Shown: positions 41,378-50,001, numbered from the stretch's first letter. The stretch is DNA of 64,000 bases from Kitasatospora sp. GAS204B (GCF_029892155.1 NZ_JARZAG010000008.1:186001-250000); one strand, 5' to 3'. The notes: generated by a model not told the origin, from the letters alone. Made by a program: numbers and translations.

Positions 41378-41435
41378 TTGACAAGGAATCTAGCTTGAGT
41401 ACTTAATAGCTAAGTACTTACTCACTAAGTACTTA
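41378..41435. promoter_or_regulatory. Promoter with three MarR operators at 15-bp steps
   Basis: TGAGTACTTA (41396), TAAGTACTTA (41411) and TAAGTACTTA (41426) begin exactly 15 bases apart; the last two are perfect palindromes. A -35 TTGACA (41378-41383) and a -10-like TACTTA (41400-41405, 16-base spacer) place the first operator on the hydrolase promoter. Confidence 0.75.
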
Positions 41436-41457
41436 GGCAACCAGGAAGGACCACCCC

Positions 41458-42714
41458 ATGACCATCCGTTCGACCGGCCAGAGCTGGGCCCTGGACATCG
41501 CACTCGCCCAGGGCGGCTTCGACGCCCTGCACCCCCAGGCCAAGGGCACCCTGGAGCAGCTGGGCCACGACCACACCGACTTCGACAAGGTCTTCGACCT
41601 GGTGCAGAGCGGCGTGATGCTGCCCAAGGCGTGGGCCACCGTGGCCGGACAGGCCGAGGAGCGCGCCGCCCACCACGAGCGCGGCGGCTTCGCGCAGACC
41701 GCCGCCGACCTGTACGTGCGGGCCTCCGTGATGTGGGGCCGCGCCCAGTACTCGATCTTCGACGCCACCGACCCCCGCAAGCTCGCCTTCCGCGAGCACG
41801 CCAACCACTGCGTGGAGCGGCTGGGCGCGCTGCGCGAGGGCCGGGTGCGCCGGGTCGTCCTCGACTTCGAGGGCCAGCAGATCTTCGCCCTGCTGCACCT
41901 GCCGGCCGGCCAGGTCGGCAACGCCCCCGCGGTGATCCTCGGCCCCGGGATGGACATGATCAAGGAGGACTACATCTACGCGGCCGAGCGCTACTACACC
42001 TCGCGCGGCATCGTGGCCCTGTCCATCGAGGGCCCGGGCCAGGGCGAGAGCCGGGCGAACGGGCTCACCGTCGACCTCACCAACTACGAGCGCGCGATCA
42101 GCCGTTACATCGACCACCTGGCCTCGCTGCCGGAGGTCGACGCAGAGCGGATCGGCATGTTCGGCATCTCGATGAGCGGCTACTGGGGCTCGCGCGCCGC
42201 CGCCACCGACCCCCGCCTGGCCGCACTGGCCGCCTTCGAGGCCGTCACCGGCGACTTCACCACCATCTTCGAGCGCGCCCAGCCCACCTTCAAGAACAAC
42301 TACATGTTCATGGCCGGCTACACCGACGAGGACGCCTTCGACCGCGAGCTGGTCGCCCGCATGCCGCTGGGCGACCTGGTCCAGGAGATCACCTGCCCGG
42401 TCCTCTACGGCATCGGCGAGTTCGACGAACTCACCGTGCTGGAGCAGGCCATGGCCAACTACGAGCGAGTCCGCGCCCCCAAGGAGATGCGCGTCTACGA
42501 GAACGAGTTCCACCCGCTGGGCGGCGCCGCCGCCGAGGTCTTCCGGTTCGGCGCCGAGTGGGTCGAGCGCGCCCTGAACGGCGAGCTCGCCGAGCCGGGC
42601 CGCGACGTGCGCCACTACGTCCACAGCGACGGCCGCACCACCGACGGCACCGCCAACCCCACCTGGTGGCTGGGCACCGAGCCCACCCAGATCACCGACG
42701 CCCGCCGGGCCTGA
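41458..42714 (+). CDS. Alpha/beta-hydrolase of the FrsA/dihydroxypseudooxynicotine-hydrolase type
   Basis: A 418-residue hydrolase. A helical N-terminal domain (about 130 residues) precedes the alpha/beta core. The oxyanion region is VILGPGMDMIKED, the nucleophile elbow MFGISMSGYWGSR, the acid IGEFDELT and the His NEFHPLGG. This layout matches DUF1100-type esterases and C-C bond hydrolases such as the pseudooxynicotine enzyme. The substrate is unknown. AGGAAGGA precedes the ATG. Expression is probably controlled by the divergent MarR protein. Confidence 0.87.
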   Translation: MTIRSTGQSWALDIALAQGGFDALHPQAKGTLEQLGHDHTDFDKVFDLVQSGVMLPKAWATVAGQAEERAAHHERGGFAQTAADLYVRASVMWGRAQYSIFDATDPRKLAFREHANHCVERLGALREGRVRRVVLDFEGQQIFALLHLPAGQVGNAPAVILGPGMDMIKEDYIYAAERYYTSRGIVALSIEGPGQGESRANGLTVDLTNYERAISRYIDHLASLPEVDAERIGMFGISMSGYWGSRAAATDPRLAALAAFEAVTGDFTTIFERAQPTFKNNYMFMAGYTDEDAFDRELVARMPLGDLVQEITCPVLYGIGEFDELTVLEQAMANYERVRAPKEMRVYENEFHPLGGAAAEVFRFGAEWVERALNGELAEPGRDVRHYVHSDGRTTDGTANPTWWLGTEPTQITDARRA

Positions 42715-42790
42715 GGCACCCAACTCCCGTGCGTGGACCGGGTCAGCCTCCGCCGGAGCGACTGTCGGCGCCGTTCGCTACGGTGAGCGG

Positions 42791-43498
42791 ATGACCGAAC
42801 TTGAACAGAGCATCGAGCGCATCACCCCGCGCCGGTTCCAGCTGACCCCCGGCGTCGAGGACTGGCGCGTGCTGGGCGACGGGGCGTGCGCGTACTTCCG
42901 CACCGGTTCGTTCGCGGCCGGCGCCCGGCTGGTGCAGGCGATCAGCGAGCTGGCCGGGCTGGCGGAGCGTCACCCCGACGTCGACCTGCGGTTCGAGGGC
43001 GTGACGGTGCGGCTGGTCACCTGCACGCCCGAGCACTACGGGCTCGGCACCCGGGAGGTCGAGCTGGCCCGGCAGATCTCGGCGGCGGCGCGCGCGTTGG
43101 GGCTGGCCGCCGACCCGTCGGCGCTGCAGTGCGTCCAGGTGACCGTCGACGCGCTGGTCCTCGAGGACGTGGTGCCGTTCTGGCGTGCCCTGCTCGGCTA
43201 CGAGTTCCGCGGCAGCAGCCCCGAGGACCTGGTCGACCCGCGGTGGCGCAACGGGCCGTGGTACTTCCAGCAGATGGACGAGCCACGCCCGCAGCGCAAC
43301 CGGCTCCACGTCGACGTCTGGCTGCCGCAGGACCAGGCCGAGGCACGGATCGCGGCCGCCATCGCCGCCGGTGGCCGCCTGGTCTCCGCCGAGTCCGCGC
43401 CGTCCTTCTGGGTGCTCGCCGACCCCGAGGGCAACGAGGCGTGCGTGGGCACCTGCGGCTGGACCGGGCCCGAGCCCGCCGGCTTCGCCGAGGCGTAG
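42791..43498 (+). CDS. Pterin-4a-carbinolamine dehydratase-like/VOC fusion protein
   Basis: A 235-residue two-domain protein. Residues about 10-110 resemble pterin carbinolamine dehydratase (GARLVQAISELAGLAERHPDVDLRFEGVTVRLVT, then LGTREVELARQISAAARAL), though the usual HHPD is RHPD and the second His is displaced (TCTPEHYGLG). Residues about 115-230 form a VOC/glyoxalase-like half (VTVDALVLEDVVPFWRALLGYEF, RLHVDVWLPQDQAEARI, FWVLADPEGNEACVGTC). Activity is uncertain because key His residues differ. A TACGGT hexamer ends six bases before the ATG, so the mRNA may be leaderless. Confidence 0.82.
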   Translation: MTELEQSIERITPRRFQLTPGVEDWRVLGDGACAYFRTGSFAAGARLVQAISELAGLAERHPDVDLRFEGVTVRLVTCTPEHYGLGTREVELARQISAAARALGLAADPSALQCVQVTVDALVLEDVVPFWRALLGYEFRGSSPEDLVDPRWRNGPWYFQQMDEPRPQRNRLHVDVWLPQDQAEARIAAAIAAGGRLVSAESAPSFWVLADPEGNEACVGTCGWTGPEPAGFAEA

Positions 43499-43581
43499 CC
43501 GCCCAACTAAAGACCAGTCAGCCCGGATCGCCCGCCGATCCGGGCTGAGTCGTCTTCCGCCGATCACGGCTCTCCAAGGCC

Positions 43582-43646
43582 TTGCTTGCTTGAGCAGGTC
43601 CGCCTACAGTTTTGCTCAGGCAAGCAAGAAACAGCTTGAGCAAGCT
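43582..43646. promoter_or_regulatory. TetR promoter with multiple operator arms
   Basis: TTGCTTGCTTGAGCA (43582-43596) and TGCTCAGGCAAGCAA (43613-43627) are inverted copies with one mismatch. A third palindrome, AGCTTG-AG-CAAGCT, follows at 43633-43646. A -35 TTGCTT (43582-43587), a 17-base spacer and a -10 TACAGT (43605-43610) lie between the arms, pointing to tight autoregulation. Confidence 0.75.
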
Positions 43647-43661
43647 AGGAGCGGGGCAGAG

Positions 43662-44261
43662 ATGGGCCGAACCTTCACCGAGTCCGCGCGGCGGGCCCAG
43701 ATCGTGCAGGGTGCGATCGAGGCGCTCGCGGAGGTGGGGTACGCGAAGACCTCGTTCGCCAAGATCGCGAAGCAGGCGGGGCTGAGCAGCACCGGGATGA
43801 TCTCGTACCACTTCGCGGGCAAGGACGACCTGATGCGCGAGGTCGCCGGCGAGGTGATGCGGGTGTCGCAGGCCTACATGCTGCCCCGGATCGAGCAGGC
43901 CGAGGGATTTCGCGGCCGGCTGCGGGCGTACATCGAGTCCAACATCGAACTGCTCGCCGTCTACCCCAAGCACCTGGCAGCCCTGCTGGAGGTGCTGCCC
44001 AACATGCGCGGGGACGACCCGTCCTGGGCCGGGTACCACGAGTCGATGCGCTCGGTGATGGACGTCCTGCAGCAGCGGATGGCACAGGCGCAGGCGCTCG
44101 GCGAGTTCCGCGAGTTCGACACCTGGGTGATGATCACCGCGGTGCGCGGCGCCATCGACGCCGTGGTGACCCGCTGGCACACCGAACCGGATCTCGATGT
44201 GGCCCGGCTGGCAACCGAGTTGGCGGACCTCTTCGACCGGGCGACCCGGCGGGAGCCGTGA
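43662..44261 (+). CDS. TetR-family repressor
   Basis: A 199-residue regulator. The HTH is RRAQIVQGAIEALAEVGYAKTSFAKIAKQAGLSSTGMISYHFAGKDDLMREV, and the C-terminal domain has RGRLRAYIESNIELLAVYPKHLAALLEVLPNMR, seen in many actinobacterial TetR proteins. AGGAGCGGGG precedes the ATG. It is upstream of a membrane protein on the same strand, with adjacent or overlapping starts, so the pair is likely one autoregulated operon. Confidence 0.9.
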   Translation: MGRTFTESARRAQIVQGAIEALAEVGYAKTSFAKIAKQAGLSSTGMISYHFAGKDDLMREVAGEVMRVSQAYMLPRIEQAEGFRGRLRAYIESNIELLAVYPKHLAALLEVLPNMRGDDPSWAGYHESMRSVMDVLQQRMAQAQALGEFREFDTWVMITAVRGAIDAVVTRWHTEPDLDVARLATELADLFDRATRREP

Positions 44262-44329
44262 TGGACGACACCGACCCGGCGCCCGGGGCGACAGCACACA
44301 CCGATCAATCAGCAGGGGGAGAGACAGTC

Positions 44330-45079
44330 ATGGGGAACCTCGTCGAGCACCCGGCACCGACGGCCGCGGCAGCACCTACGCCCGCGACAACGACGACGAC
44401 CGCGACCGCGACCGCGGCGGCGACCGCGCAGGCGCCCGACACCGCCTGGGTCAAGGCCCGGGCCGCCGCCGGCCGCCGGCAGCTGATCCAGTCGCTGGCC
44501 TTCGAACTGGCGCTACCGCTTGGCGGTTACTACCTGCTGGCCGGCCTGGGCATGAGCCAGTGGGCGGCCCTGGTGATCAGCGGTCTGCTGGTGGCGCCCT
44601 GGCTGGTGTACGGGATGGTCAGGCGCGGCCGGGTCGAGGTGATGCCGGTCTTCACCCTGGTGCTGCTCACGGCCGGCGCGCTGATGTCGCTGGTCACCGG
44701 CAGCCCGCGGGTGCTGCTGATCCGGGACAGCTGGTTCTTCGGGGTGATCGGCCTCTGGGTGCTGGGCACCCTGGCGACCCGGCGGCCGTTCATGCTCACC
44801 GCCGCACGCTCCATCGTCGCTGCGAAGATCGGTGAGGCGGGCGCCCAGGCGTGGCTGGACCGCTGGGACACCGAGCCGACGTTCCGGCACCAGATCCGAC
44901 TGCTCACGGCGGTCTGGGGCGCCGGCTTCCTGCTGGACGCCGGGATCCGGGTGCTGTTCGCCTGCACCCTGCCGATCGGGGCGGTGCCACTGGTCAACTC
45001 GCTGCAGTGGCTGGTGGTCCTGGGCGGGCTGTTCGGCTTCCACTTCTGGTACGTCACCCGCAACGGGCTGAAGGTCTGA
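44330..45079 (+). CDS. VC0807-like integral membrane protein
   Basis: About 249 residues from the ATG at 44330, which follows GGGGGAGAGA. Alternative GTG/ATG starts at 44258-44261 overlap the TetR stop and would add 24 residues. After a Thr/Ala-rich tail, the body has about five helices (LAFELALPLGGYYLLAGLGMS; WAALVISGLLVAPWLVYGMV; VMPVFTLVLLTAGALMSLVTG; WFFGVIGLWVLGTLATRRPF; SLQWLVVLGGLFGFHFWYV). The pattern is that of the VC0807 family, of unknown function. Co-expression with a TetR protein suggests a stress or export role. Confidence 0.75.
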   Translation: MGNLVEHPAPTAAAAPTPATTTTTATATAAATAQAPDTAWVKARAAAGRRQLIQSLAFELALPLGGYYLLAGLGMSQWAALVISGLLVAPWLVYGMVRRGRVEVMPVFTLVLLTAGALMSLVTGSPRVLLIRDSWFFGVIGLWVLGTLATRRPFMLTAARSIVAAKIGEAGAQAWLDRWDTEPTFRHQIRLLTAVWGAGFLLDAGIRVLFACTLPIGAVPLVNSLQWLVVLGGLFGFHFWYVTRNGLKV

Positions 45080-45118
45080 CAGATCGGCCACCCACTCACC
45101 CACCGCACGCAATCGATC

Positions 45119-45157
45119 ACATGTCAACAAACTCACGCACGAGGACTGTTGACATGT
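45119..45157. promoter_or_regulatory. 11-bp inverted repeat upstream of GH27 gene
   Basis: ACATGTCAACA and TGTTGACATGT are perfect inverted arms 17 bases apart. The right arm contains a -35 TTGACA (45149-45154), followed by TACACT (45170-45175) after 15 bases. It probably forms the regulated promoter of the alpha-galactosidase gene. Confidence 0.6.
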
Positions 45158-45329
45158 CGTATGTGCAATTACACTCCCACAGACGGCAGCGATAGCCTCC
45201 CCAGCTCGTCACCGCTGCCGCCACGGTGGGCCCGCGCCTCGGCATCCGCCGAGGCGCTTGTGCTTTTCTGTTCGCTCCCCCGCGTCCCCCGCCTCCCCCA
45301 CTTCCACGCGCCCTTCTGGAGCCGCACCC

Positions 45330-47423
45330 ATGCGCGTAAGACCACGACGCACCACCCGCCTGCCCAGCCTGCTGCTGACGCTGGCCCTCGCCACCCCCGG
45401 CCTCGGCGCCCTGGCCCTCACCACCGCACCCCCGGCCGCCGCGCTCGGCAACGGCAATGCCCTCACGCCGCCGATGGGCTGGAACGCCTGGAACAGCCTG
45501 GGCACCGGCGTCAACGAGCAGTCGGTGCTCGACACCATCGACTTCATGTCGGCCAACGGCCTGGTGACGGCCGGCTACAACACCGTCACCATCGACGACG
45601 GCTGGTCGCTCTCCCACCGCAGCAACCAGAGCACTGACCTGGTGAAGAACTCCTACGGCGCCATGCAGTTGTACGACAACAACGGCAACCCCGTGCTCGG
45701 CACCGACGGCACCGGCAACGACCCGACCTCGGGCGACCTGGTCCCCGACCCGAACAACTTCCCATCACAGGTGGTCAACGGGCAGACCCTGAACGGGATC
45801 CAGTACGTCGCCTGGTACGCGCACAGCAAGGGCATGAAGTTCGGCCTGTACGCCACCGACACCTACACCACCTGCCAGGGCCACCCCGGGAGCCTGGGCC
45901 ACGAGAGCACCGACGCCACCGACTTCGTCTCCTGGGGCGTCGACTACGTCAAGTACGACGACTGTCCCTACGGCCCGCCGATCACCGGTCCGGACGGCCA
46001 CAACTACGGCACCCAGGGCGAGGGCAAGGAACTCACCGAGTCCATGTACGCCCGGGTGCAGACCTTCCAGAAGGCGCTGGACTCGGCCTCCGCCGCCCAG
46101 GGCAGGCCGAAGGTCACCCTGAGCGTCTCCGCGCAGCCCGTCCACTCCGGCCTGCCCTACCTGCTGAACGCCAACGACCCGGCGCGCACCGACCCGGTCA
46201 TCCTGGCCGCCGGCACCCCGCAGTACGACGCCCCCGGCTACTCGCCCACCGGTGTCTGGTGCGGACAGGTCGCCAACCTCTGCCGGATCGGCGGCGACCG
46301 CGACAGCGAGCTGAACGGCGTGCTCTACCAGGGCCAGTTGCAGACCGCGCTGCAGTACCCGGGCAACGTCCGTCCGGGCAGCTGGAACGACATGGACATG
46401 ATGTTCACCGGCTGGAACGACGTCTACGGCGACTACGGCGTCGACGACACCTGCACCTGCCACAAGCCGTTCACCGACGACGAGTCGCGCACCGAGACCT
46501 CGATCCTCTCGATGATGGCGGCCCCGCTGATCTCCGGCGCCGATCTGCGCACCGCCGCGCAGTCCCAGCACACCGACCAGAGCGGCAACACCTGGTCCAC
46601 CGGCATCAACGCCGACTCGCTGGCGATCCTGAAGAACCCCGGCATGATCGCCATCGACCAGGACAGCCTCGCCAAGCCCGCCACCCTGGTCGGCAGCCCG
46701 CCCACCTCCTCGACCGCCCCGGTCGTCCTGAAGCGCCAACTGGCCAACGGCGACACCGCCGTGCTGCTGGTCAACCAGGATCCGAACAACAGCCAGACCG
46801 TCTCCACCAGCCTCAGCGCGCTCGGCCTGACCGGCGCCGGCTACTCCTACCAGGAGCTGTGGACCGGCGCCACCGGCGACTTCACCAGCACCAGCACCAT
46901 CGGCAACGTCCTCGCCCCGCACGCCGTCGCGTACTACCGCCTGACCCCGCTGCCGACCACCGCCCCCGCCGCGATCGTCGGTGACGGCAAATACCACGCG
47001 ATCAGCCCCGCCGGCACCGGCGGCCAGGCCCTGGAGGTCGCCGGCACCTGCAGCTCCGCCGTGGGCGGCAGCGCCGACATCAACACCTGGTGGAGCACCC
47101 ATACCTCCGAGCAGTGGACCTTCACCACCAACCCCGACGGCACGGTTCGGATCAGCGACAACTGCGCCACCGGCACCCAGGTCCACACCGTCCTCGCCGC
47201 CGGCACCGGCGCGGGCAACAGCGCCTACCTGCTCAACTACTCCCCCGGCAACCCCTGGCAGGAATGGCGGGCGCAGCAGAACACCAGCACCGGCGCGCTG
47301 ACCATCACCAACGTCGGCAACGGCCTGACCCTGGACACCTCCGGCACCACGGCCGGCGCCACCGTGGTGACCAACTCCCCCAACGCCAGCGCCGCCGGGC
47401 AGGCGTGGACCACGCTCTCCTGA
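45330..47423 (+). CDS. Secreted GH27 alpha-galactosidase-like enzyme with C-terminal trefoil
   Basis: A 697-residue exported glycosidase. A Sec signal (RLPSLLLTLALATPGLGALALTT) leads to the GH27 barrel that opens LTPPMGWNAWNSLG. The nucleophile is Asp210 in VDYVKYDDCPYG; the acid/base Asp lies in RPGSWNDMDMMFTGW. A beta-sandwich domain follows, and residues from about 545 on look like a ricin-type carbohydrate-binding module (GKYHAISPAGTGGQALEVAG, SEQWTF). It would release terminal alpha-galactose or related sugars from polymers outside the cell. CTGGAG lies before the ATG; a strong hairpin follows. Confidence 0.92.
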   Translation: MRVRPRRTTRLPSLLLTLALATPGLGALALTTAPPAAALGNGNALTPPMGWNAWNSLGTGVNEQSVLDTIDFMSANGLVTAGYNTVTIDDGWSLSHRSNQSTDLVKNSYGAMQLYDNNGNPVLGTDGTGNDPTSGDLVPDPNNFPSQVVNGQTLNGIQYVAWYAHSKGMKFGLYATDTYTTCQGHPGSLGHESTDATDFVSWGVDYVKYDDCPYGPPITGPDGHNYGTQGEGKELTESMYARVQTFQKALDSASAAQGRPKVTLSVSAQPVHSGLPYLLNANDPARTDPVILAAGTPQYDAPGYSPTGVWCGQVANLCRIGGDRDSELNGVLYQGQLQTALQYPGNVRPGSWNDMDMMFTGWNDVYGDYGVDDTCTCHKPFTDDESRTETSILSMMAAPLISGADLRTAAQSQHTDQSGNTWSTGINADSLAILKNPGMIAIDQDSLAKPATLVGSPPTSSTAPVVLKRQLANGDTAVLLVNQDPNNSQTVSTSLSALGLTGAGYSYQELWTGATGDFTSTSTIGNVLAPHAVAYYRLTPLPTTAPAAIVGDGKYHAISPAGTGGQALEVAGTCSSAVGGSADINTWWSTHTSEQWTFTTNPDGTVRISDNCATGTQVHTVLAAGTGAGNSAYLLNYSPGNPWQEWRAQQNTSTGALTITNVGNGLTLDTSGTTAGATVVTNSPNASAAGQAWTTLS

Positions 47424-47444
47424 CCGGCCGAGCGGCTCACCGCA

Positions 47445-47485
47445 GGACCTGCGGCGCCCGGCCGGTCGCCGGGCGCCACAGGTCC
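47445..47485. terminator. Strong bidirectional hairpin after GH27 gene
   Basis: GGACCTG-c-GGCGCCCGGC pairs with GCCGGGCGCC-a-CAGGTCC around the loop CGGTC, 17 pairs with one internal mismatch. It separates the GH27 gene from the convergent RIO kinase gene. Confidence 0.88.
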
Positions 47486-47518
47486 ATGGGACTACTGATC
47501 AAGGACGTTGACACGACG

Positions 47519-48493
47519 TCAGTCGAGCCGCGCCTCGAACGCCAACTCCCTTGCCAGCTCGTCGACCCGGTGCTCCGCCAGCCCCCGGGAGACGAACCAG
47601 GCACCCACGTTGCGCACGTCGCGCTCCAGGAAGGAGCGGCCGCGCGGGTTGGCGATGACGTCGACGATCTGCGGGACGTCGATGATCACCAGGCGGCCCT
47701 GGTGCACCAGGATGTTGTAGGCGGACAGGTCGCCGTGCGCGTAGCCGTCCCGGGCGAGCACCGCCAGGCTGGCGCCGAGCTGGTCCCAGAGATCGTCCAC
47801 ATCGCTCTCCTCGGCACGTAGTTGGGCCAGGCGCGGGGCGGCGGCGCCGGTCGGGTCACCGATGAACTCCATCAGGATCTCGGTGCCGAGGATCTGCACG
47901 GGGTAGGGCACGGCCACGCCCGCCGACCAGAGCCGGGAGAGCGCGGTGAACTCGGCGGCGGCCCACTGACCGGCGATGGCCTGCTTGCCGAAGTCGGACC
48001 GCTTGGCCATCGCACGGCTGACCCGGGACTCCTTGTGGGCGCGGCCCTCCAGGTAGCCGGAGTCCCGGTGGAACATCCGGTGCTGGCCGTCGCGGTACCG
48101 CTTGGCGGCCATCAGGGTGCGGCGTCCGGTCTCCGGCACGGCGCGCTCCAGCAGGAAGACGTCGGCCTCCTTGCCGGTCTTGACGATGCCGAACTCGGTG
48201 TCGACGGCCGCCAGTTCGGTCACCACCCAGTCGGGGCGCGGCTCGGGCCCCTTCTCGGTCGGGGTGGACTGGTCCCAGGTGGACCAGCGGTCGCCCGTCG
48301 GCGGGCCGTCGGGGGCGTGGGAGTCGGTGGGATGGTCCTGCTGATCGTCCTGGTCGTCCGGGGCGCCCTGGTAGGCCTCGAAGTACGGCTCGTAGGCCTC
48401 GAAGTCATGGTCCGGATTGCGGCGGCCGGCGCCCTTGCCGCCCTTGGAACGGATGCGGGTGAAGGACTCTTGATCGGCGAAGCTGTCACGCAC
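47519..48493 (-). CDS. RIO-type serine/threonine protein kinase
   Basis: A 324-residue atypical kinase of the RIO1-like family. A charged, disordered N-terminus (residues about 1-90) precedes the lobe with VKTGKEADVFLLE and the ATP lysine in LMAAKRYRDG. The catalytic loop is GYAHGDLSAYNILV (Asp near residue 254), and the metal-binding loop is VIIDVPQ, where RIO kinases have IDxxQ. It probably phosphorylates a ribosome- or stress-related protein, or acts as an ATPase. The GTG start has CAGGAG upstream. A short leader ORF and hairpin precede it. Confidence 0.88.
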   Translation of the reverse strand: MRDSFADQESFTRIRSKGGKGAGRRNPDHDFEAYEPYFEAYQGAPDDQDDQQDHPTDSHAPDGPPTGDRWSTWDQSTPTEKGPEPRPDWVVTELAAVDTEFGIVKTGKEADVFLLERAVPETGRRTLMAAKRYRDGQHRMFHRDSGYLEGRAHKESRVSRAMAKRSDFGKQAIAGQWAAAEFTALSRLWSAGVAVPYPVQILGTEILMEFIGDPTGAAAPRLAQLRAEESDVDDLWDQLGASLAVLARDGYAHGDLSAYNILVHQGRLVIIDVPQIVDVIANPRGRSFLERDVRNVGAWFVSRGLAEHRVDELARELAFEARLD

Positions 48494-48547
48494 TGCGGTG
48501 ATCTCCTGCGGATGGGCCCACCGGAGGGTGCGTCAGCGCACGTGTCG

Positions 48548-48622
48548 TCAGCCGGTAGGCAGGTGGTGAGAGGGGGCGTAGGGCGCGCAGGCGAAGGCGC
48601 GCCGCGTCACGGCGGCAGTCAT
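48548..48622 (-). CDS. 24-codon leader ORF upstream of RIO kinase gene
   Basis: An ATG at 48622 with GGGGAGGTG at a good distance opens a 24-residue frame ending at a TGA 54 bases before the kinase start. The peptide begins MTAAVTRRAFACAPYAPSHH. The ribosome-binding site lies next to a strand that can pair with the last third of the ORF itself. It is proposed as a regulatory leader peptide; nothing is known of its sequence family. Confidence 0.5.
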   Translation of the reverse strand: MTAAVTRRAFACAPYAPSHHLPTG

Positions 48623-48645
48623 CGAAAGGCACCTCCCCTCTCACC
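48565..48645 (-). promoter_or_regulatory. Leader hairpin over the small ORF of the RIO kinase mRNA
   Basis: GGTGAGAGGGG (RNA 5' arm, template 48635-48645) and CCCCTCTCACC (3' arm, template 48565-48575) are a perfect 11-bp pair enclosing the start of the leader ORF. The 5' arm runs into the GGGGAGGTG ribosome-binding site, so folding would hide it. Confidence 0.55.
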
Positions 48646-48720
48646 TGTTGCAGGAACGCCAGAATGCTATCGGCTGCCGGTCGGCGCGCAACTGATTTAT
48701 CGGCCGGGCGAGGGCCGGGA

Positions 48721-49944
48721 CTACGTCCAGGCGAACCGGTACGCCCGATAGGTGTTCACGCCCGCGGGGAACTCGGCATTGAAGACCAGCTCACCGGACC
48801 GGTCGAACTCCGAGATGTAGGGCAGCGATCCCCAGCCGACCACCTGGCCACCGTCGCGCAGCGGCTGCGCGTTGCCCTGCGAGGAGGCGCTGAGCCCCGC
48901 CGGCTGGTCGACGGAGCGGACCAGAGTCGCCTGGTGCGTACGGAAGTCGAGGCGCACGGTGACCACCCGGCTGTACGGCAGCTCGCTGATCGCTCCGCTC
49001 CCGGTGTTCGCCACGCCCGCGGACTCGTTGTCGAAGAGGGTGTAGAGCCCGTTCCCCAGCGGCTGCGGGTCGTGCTGCCAGGAGAAGAGCTGCCCGGCAC
49101 TGTTCAGCACCTGGCCGGGCGCCGCCGCGACCTTGAACGAGCTTTCCTTGCCGCCGAGTTGCCAGCGGATCTGCCCGGTGTGCCGCGAAACCTCGTACGT
49201 GGTCCAGGTGTTGCGCGCGTCGACCAGCAGGCTCCCGTTGCCGTCCAGCTTGACGGCGTTGAGGTGGAACCAGTCCCACGGCGTGCTCGCCGAGGCCGGC
49301 AGCGGCTGCTCGCTCTCTGCGTACGGCACGTGATCAGCGCTGTTCCACTGGAACAGCACCTTTCCGGTGCGGATGTCGACCTCCTGCACGATCCCGTCGA
49401 TCACCTTCTGGTCGGCCGGGCCGCCGATGGCGGTGAGGTCGGCGGTGGCCTCGGTGTAGGAGATGACCAGCGCCGTGTTCTGCGGGGTGATCAGGAACTC
49501 GTGGCCGTCGGCGGCGTAGCCGTTCCCGGCCTTGACCTCGCCGATCTTCTGGTAGCGGTCGTTGTAGATGACGTCGACGCCGTCCGAGAGCCCGCCGAGG
49601 CCGCTGCCCTGCCACCAGGTCAGCACCGGCTTGCCGTGGTACGTCTGCTTGCGGAAGTCGGCGGCCGACTGGCCGGCGGGCAGCGGGTGCGACCAGAGGA
49701 CGTTCTTGCCGTTCGGGCTCAGGATCTCCACGCCGCTGGCGTACCGGCTCGACTGGGAGGAGGGTGCGAGGAAGAGATCGCCGCCGGTGTCGGTGGTCCG
49801 GTCGGTCAGCACGGTCAGCGGCGGCAACGGGAGCGGCAGGCCGGCCGTCGGCGCCGCCGAGGCGCCGGTCGTGGCGAGGGTGCCGACGATCGCCGTGGTC
49901 GCGGCCAGGGCGAGGGCACGGCGGGTCAGGGTGTTCGTTCGCAT
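48721..49944 (-). CDS. Secreted arylsulfotransferase-family protein
   Basis: A 407-residue exported protein. The signal peptide (LTRRALALAATTAIVGTLATTGASA) starts at the ATG at 49944, with AAGGAT upstream. The mature part is a beta-propeller of the arylsulfotransferase family: PVLTWWQGSG, GYAADGHEFLITPQNTALVISY, WDWFHLNAVKLDGNGSLLVDARNTWTTYEVSRHTGQIRWQLGGK and FSWQHDPQPLGNGLYTLFDN, including the His positions of the active face. It would move sulfate between phenolic compounds outside the cell, or act in a related way. The leader peptide upstream suggests control by sulfur supply. Confidence 0.88.
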   Translation of the reverse strand: MRTNTLTRRALALAATTAIVGTLATTGASAAPTAGLPLPLPPLTVLTDRTTDTGGDLFLAPSSQSSRYASGVEILSPNGKNVLWSHPLPAGQSAADFRKQTYHGKPVLTWWQGSGLGGLSDGVDVIYNDRYQKIGEVKAGNGYAADGHEFLITPQNTALVISYTEATADLTAIGGPADQKVIDGIVQEVDIRTGKVLFQWNSADHVPYAESEQPLPASASTPWDWFHLNAVKLDGNGSLLVDARNTWTTYEVSRHTGQIRWQLGGKESSFKVAAAPGQVLNSAGQLFSWQHDPQPLGNGLYTLFDNESAGVANTGSGAISELPYSRVVTVRLDFRTHQATLVRSVDQPAGLSASSQGNAQPLRDGGQVVGWGSLPYISEFDRSGELVFNAEFPAGVNTYRAYRFAWT

Positions 49945-50001
49945 GGTGATCCTTCTGGCAGCCCGAACGGGCGGAGGGCGGAAGATGTCCGGAGGCACGC
50001 A

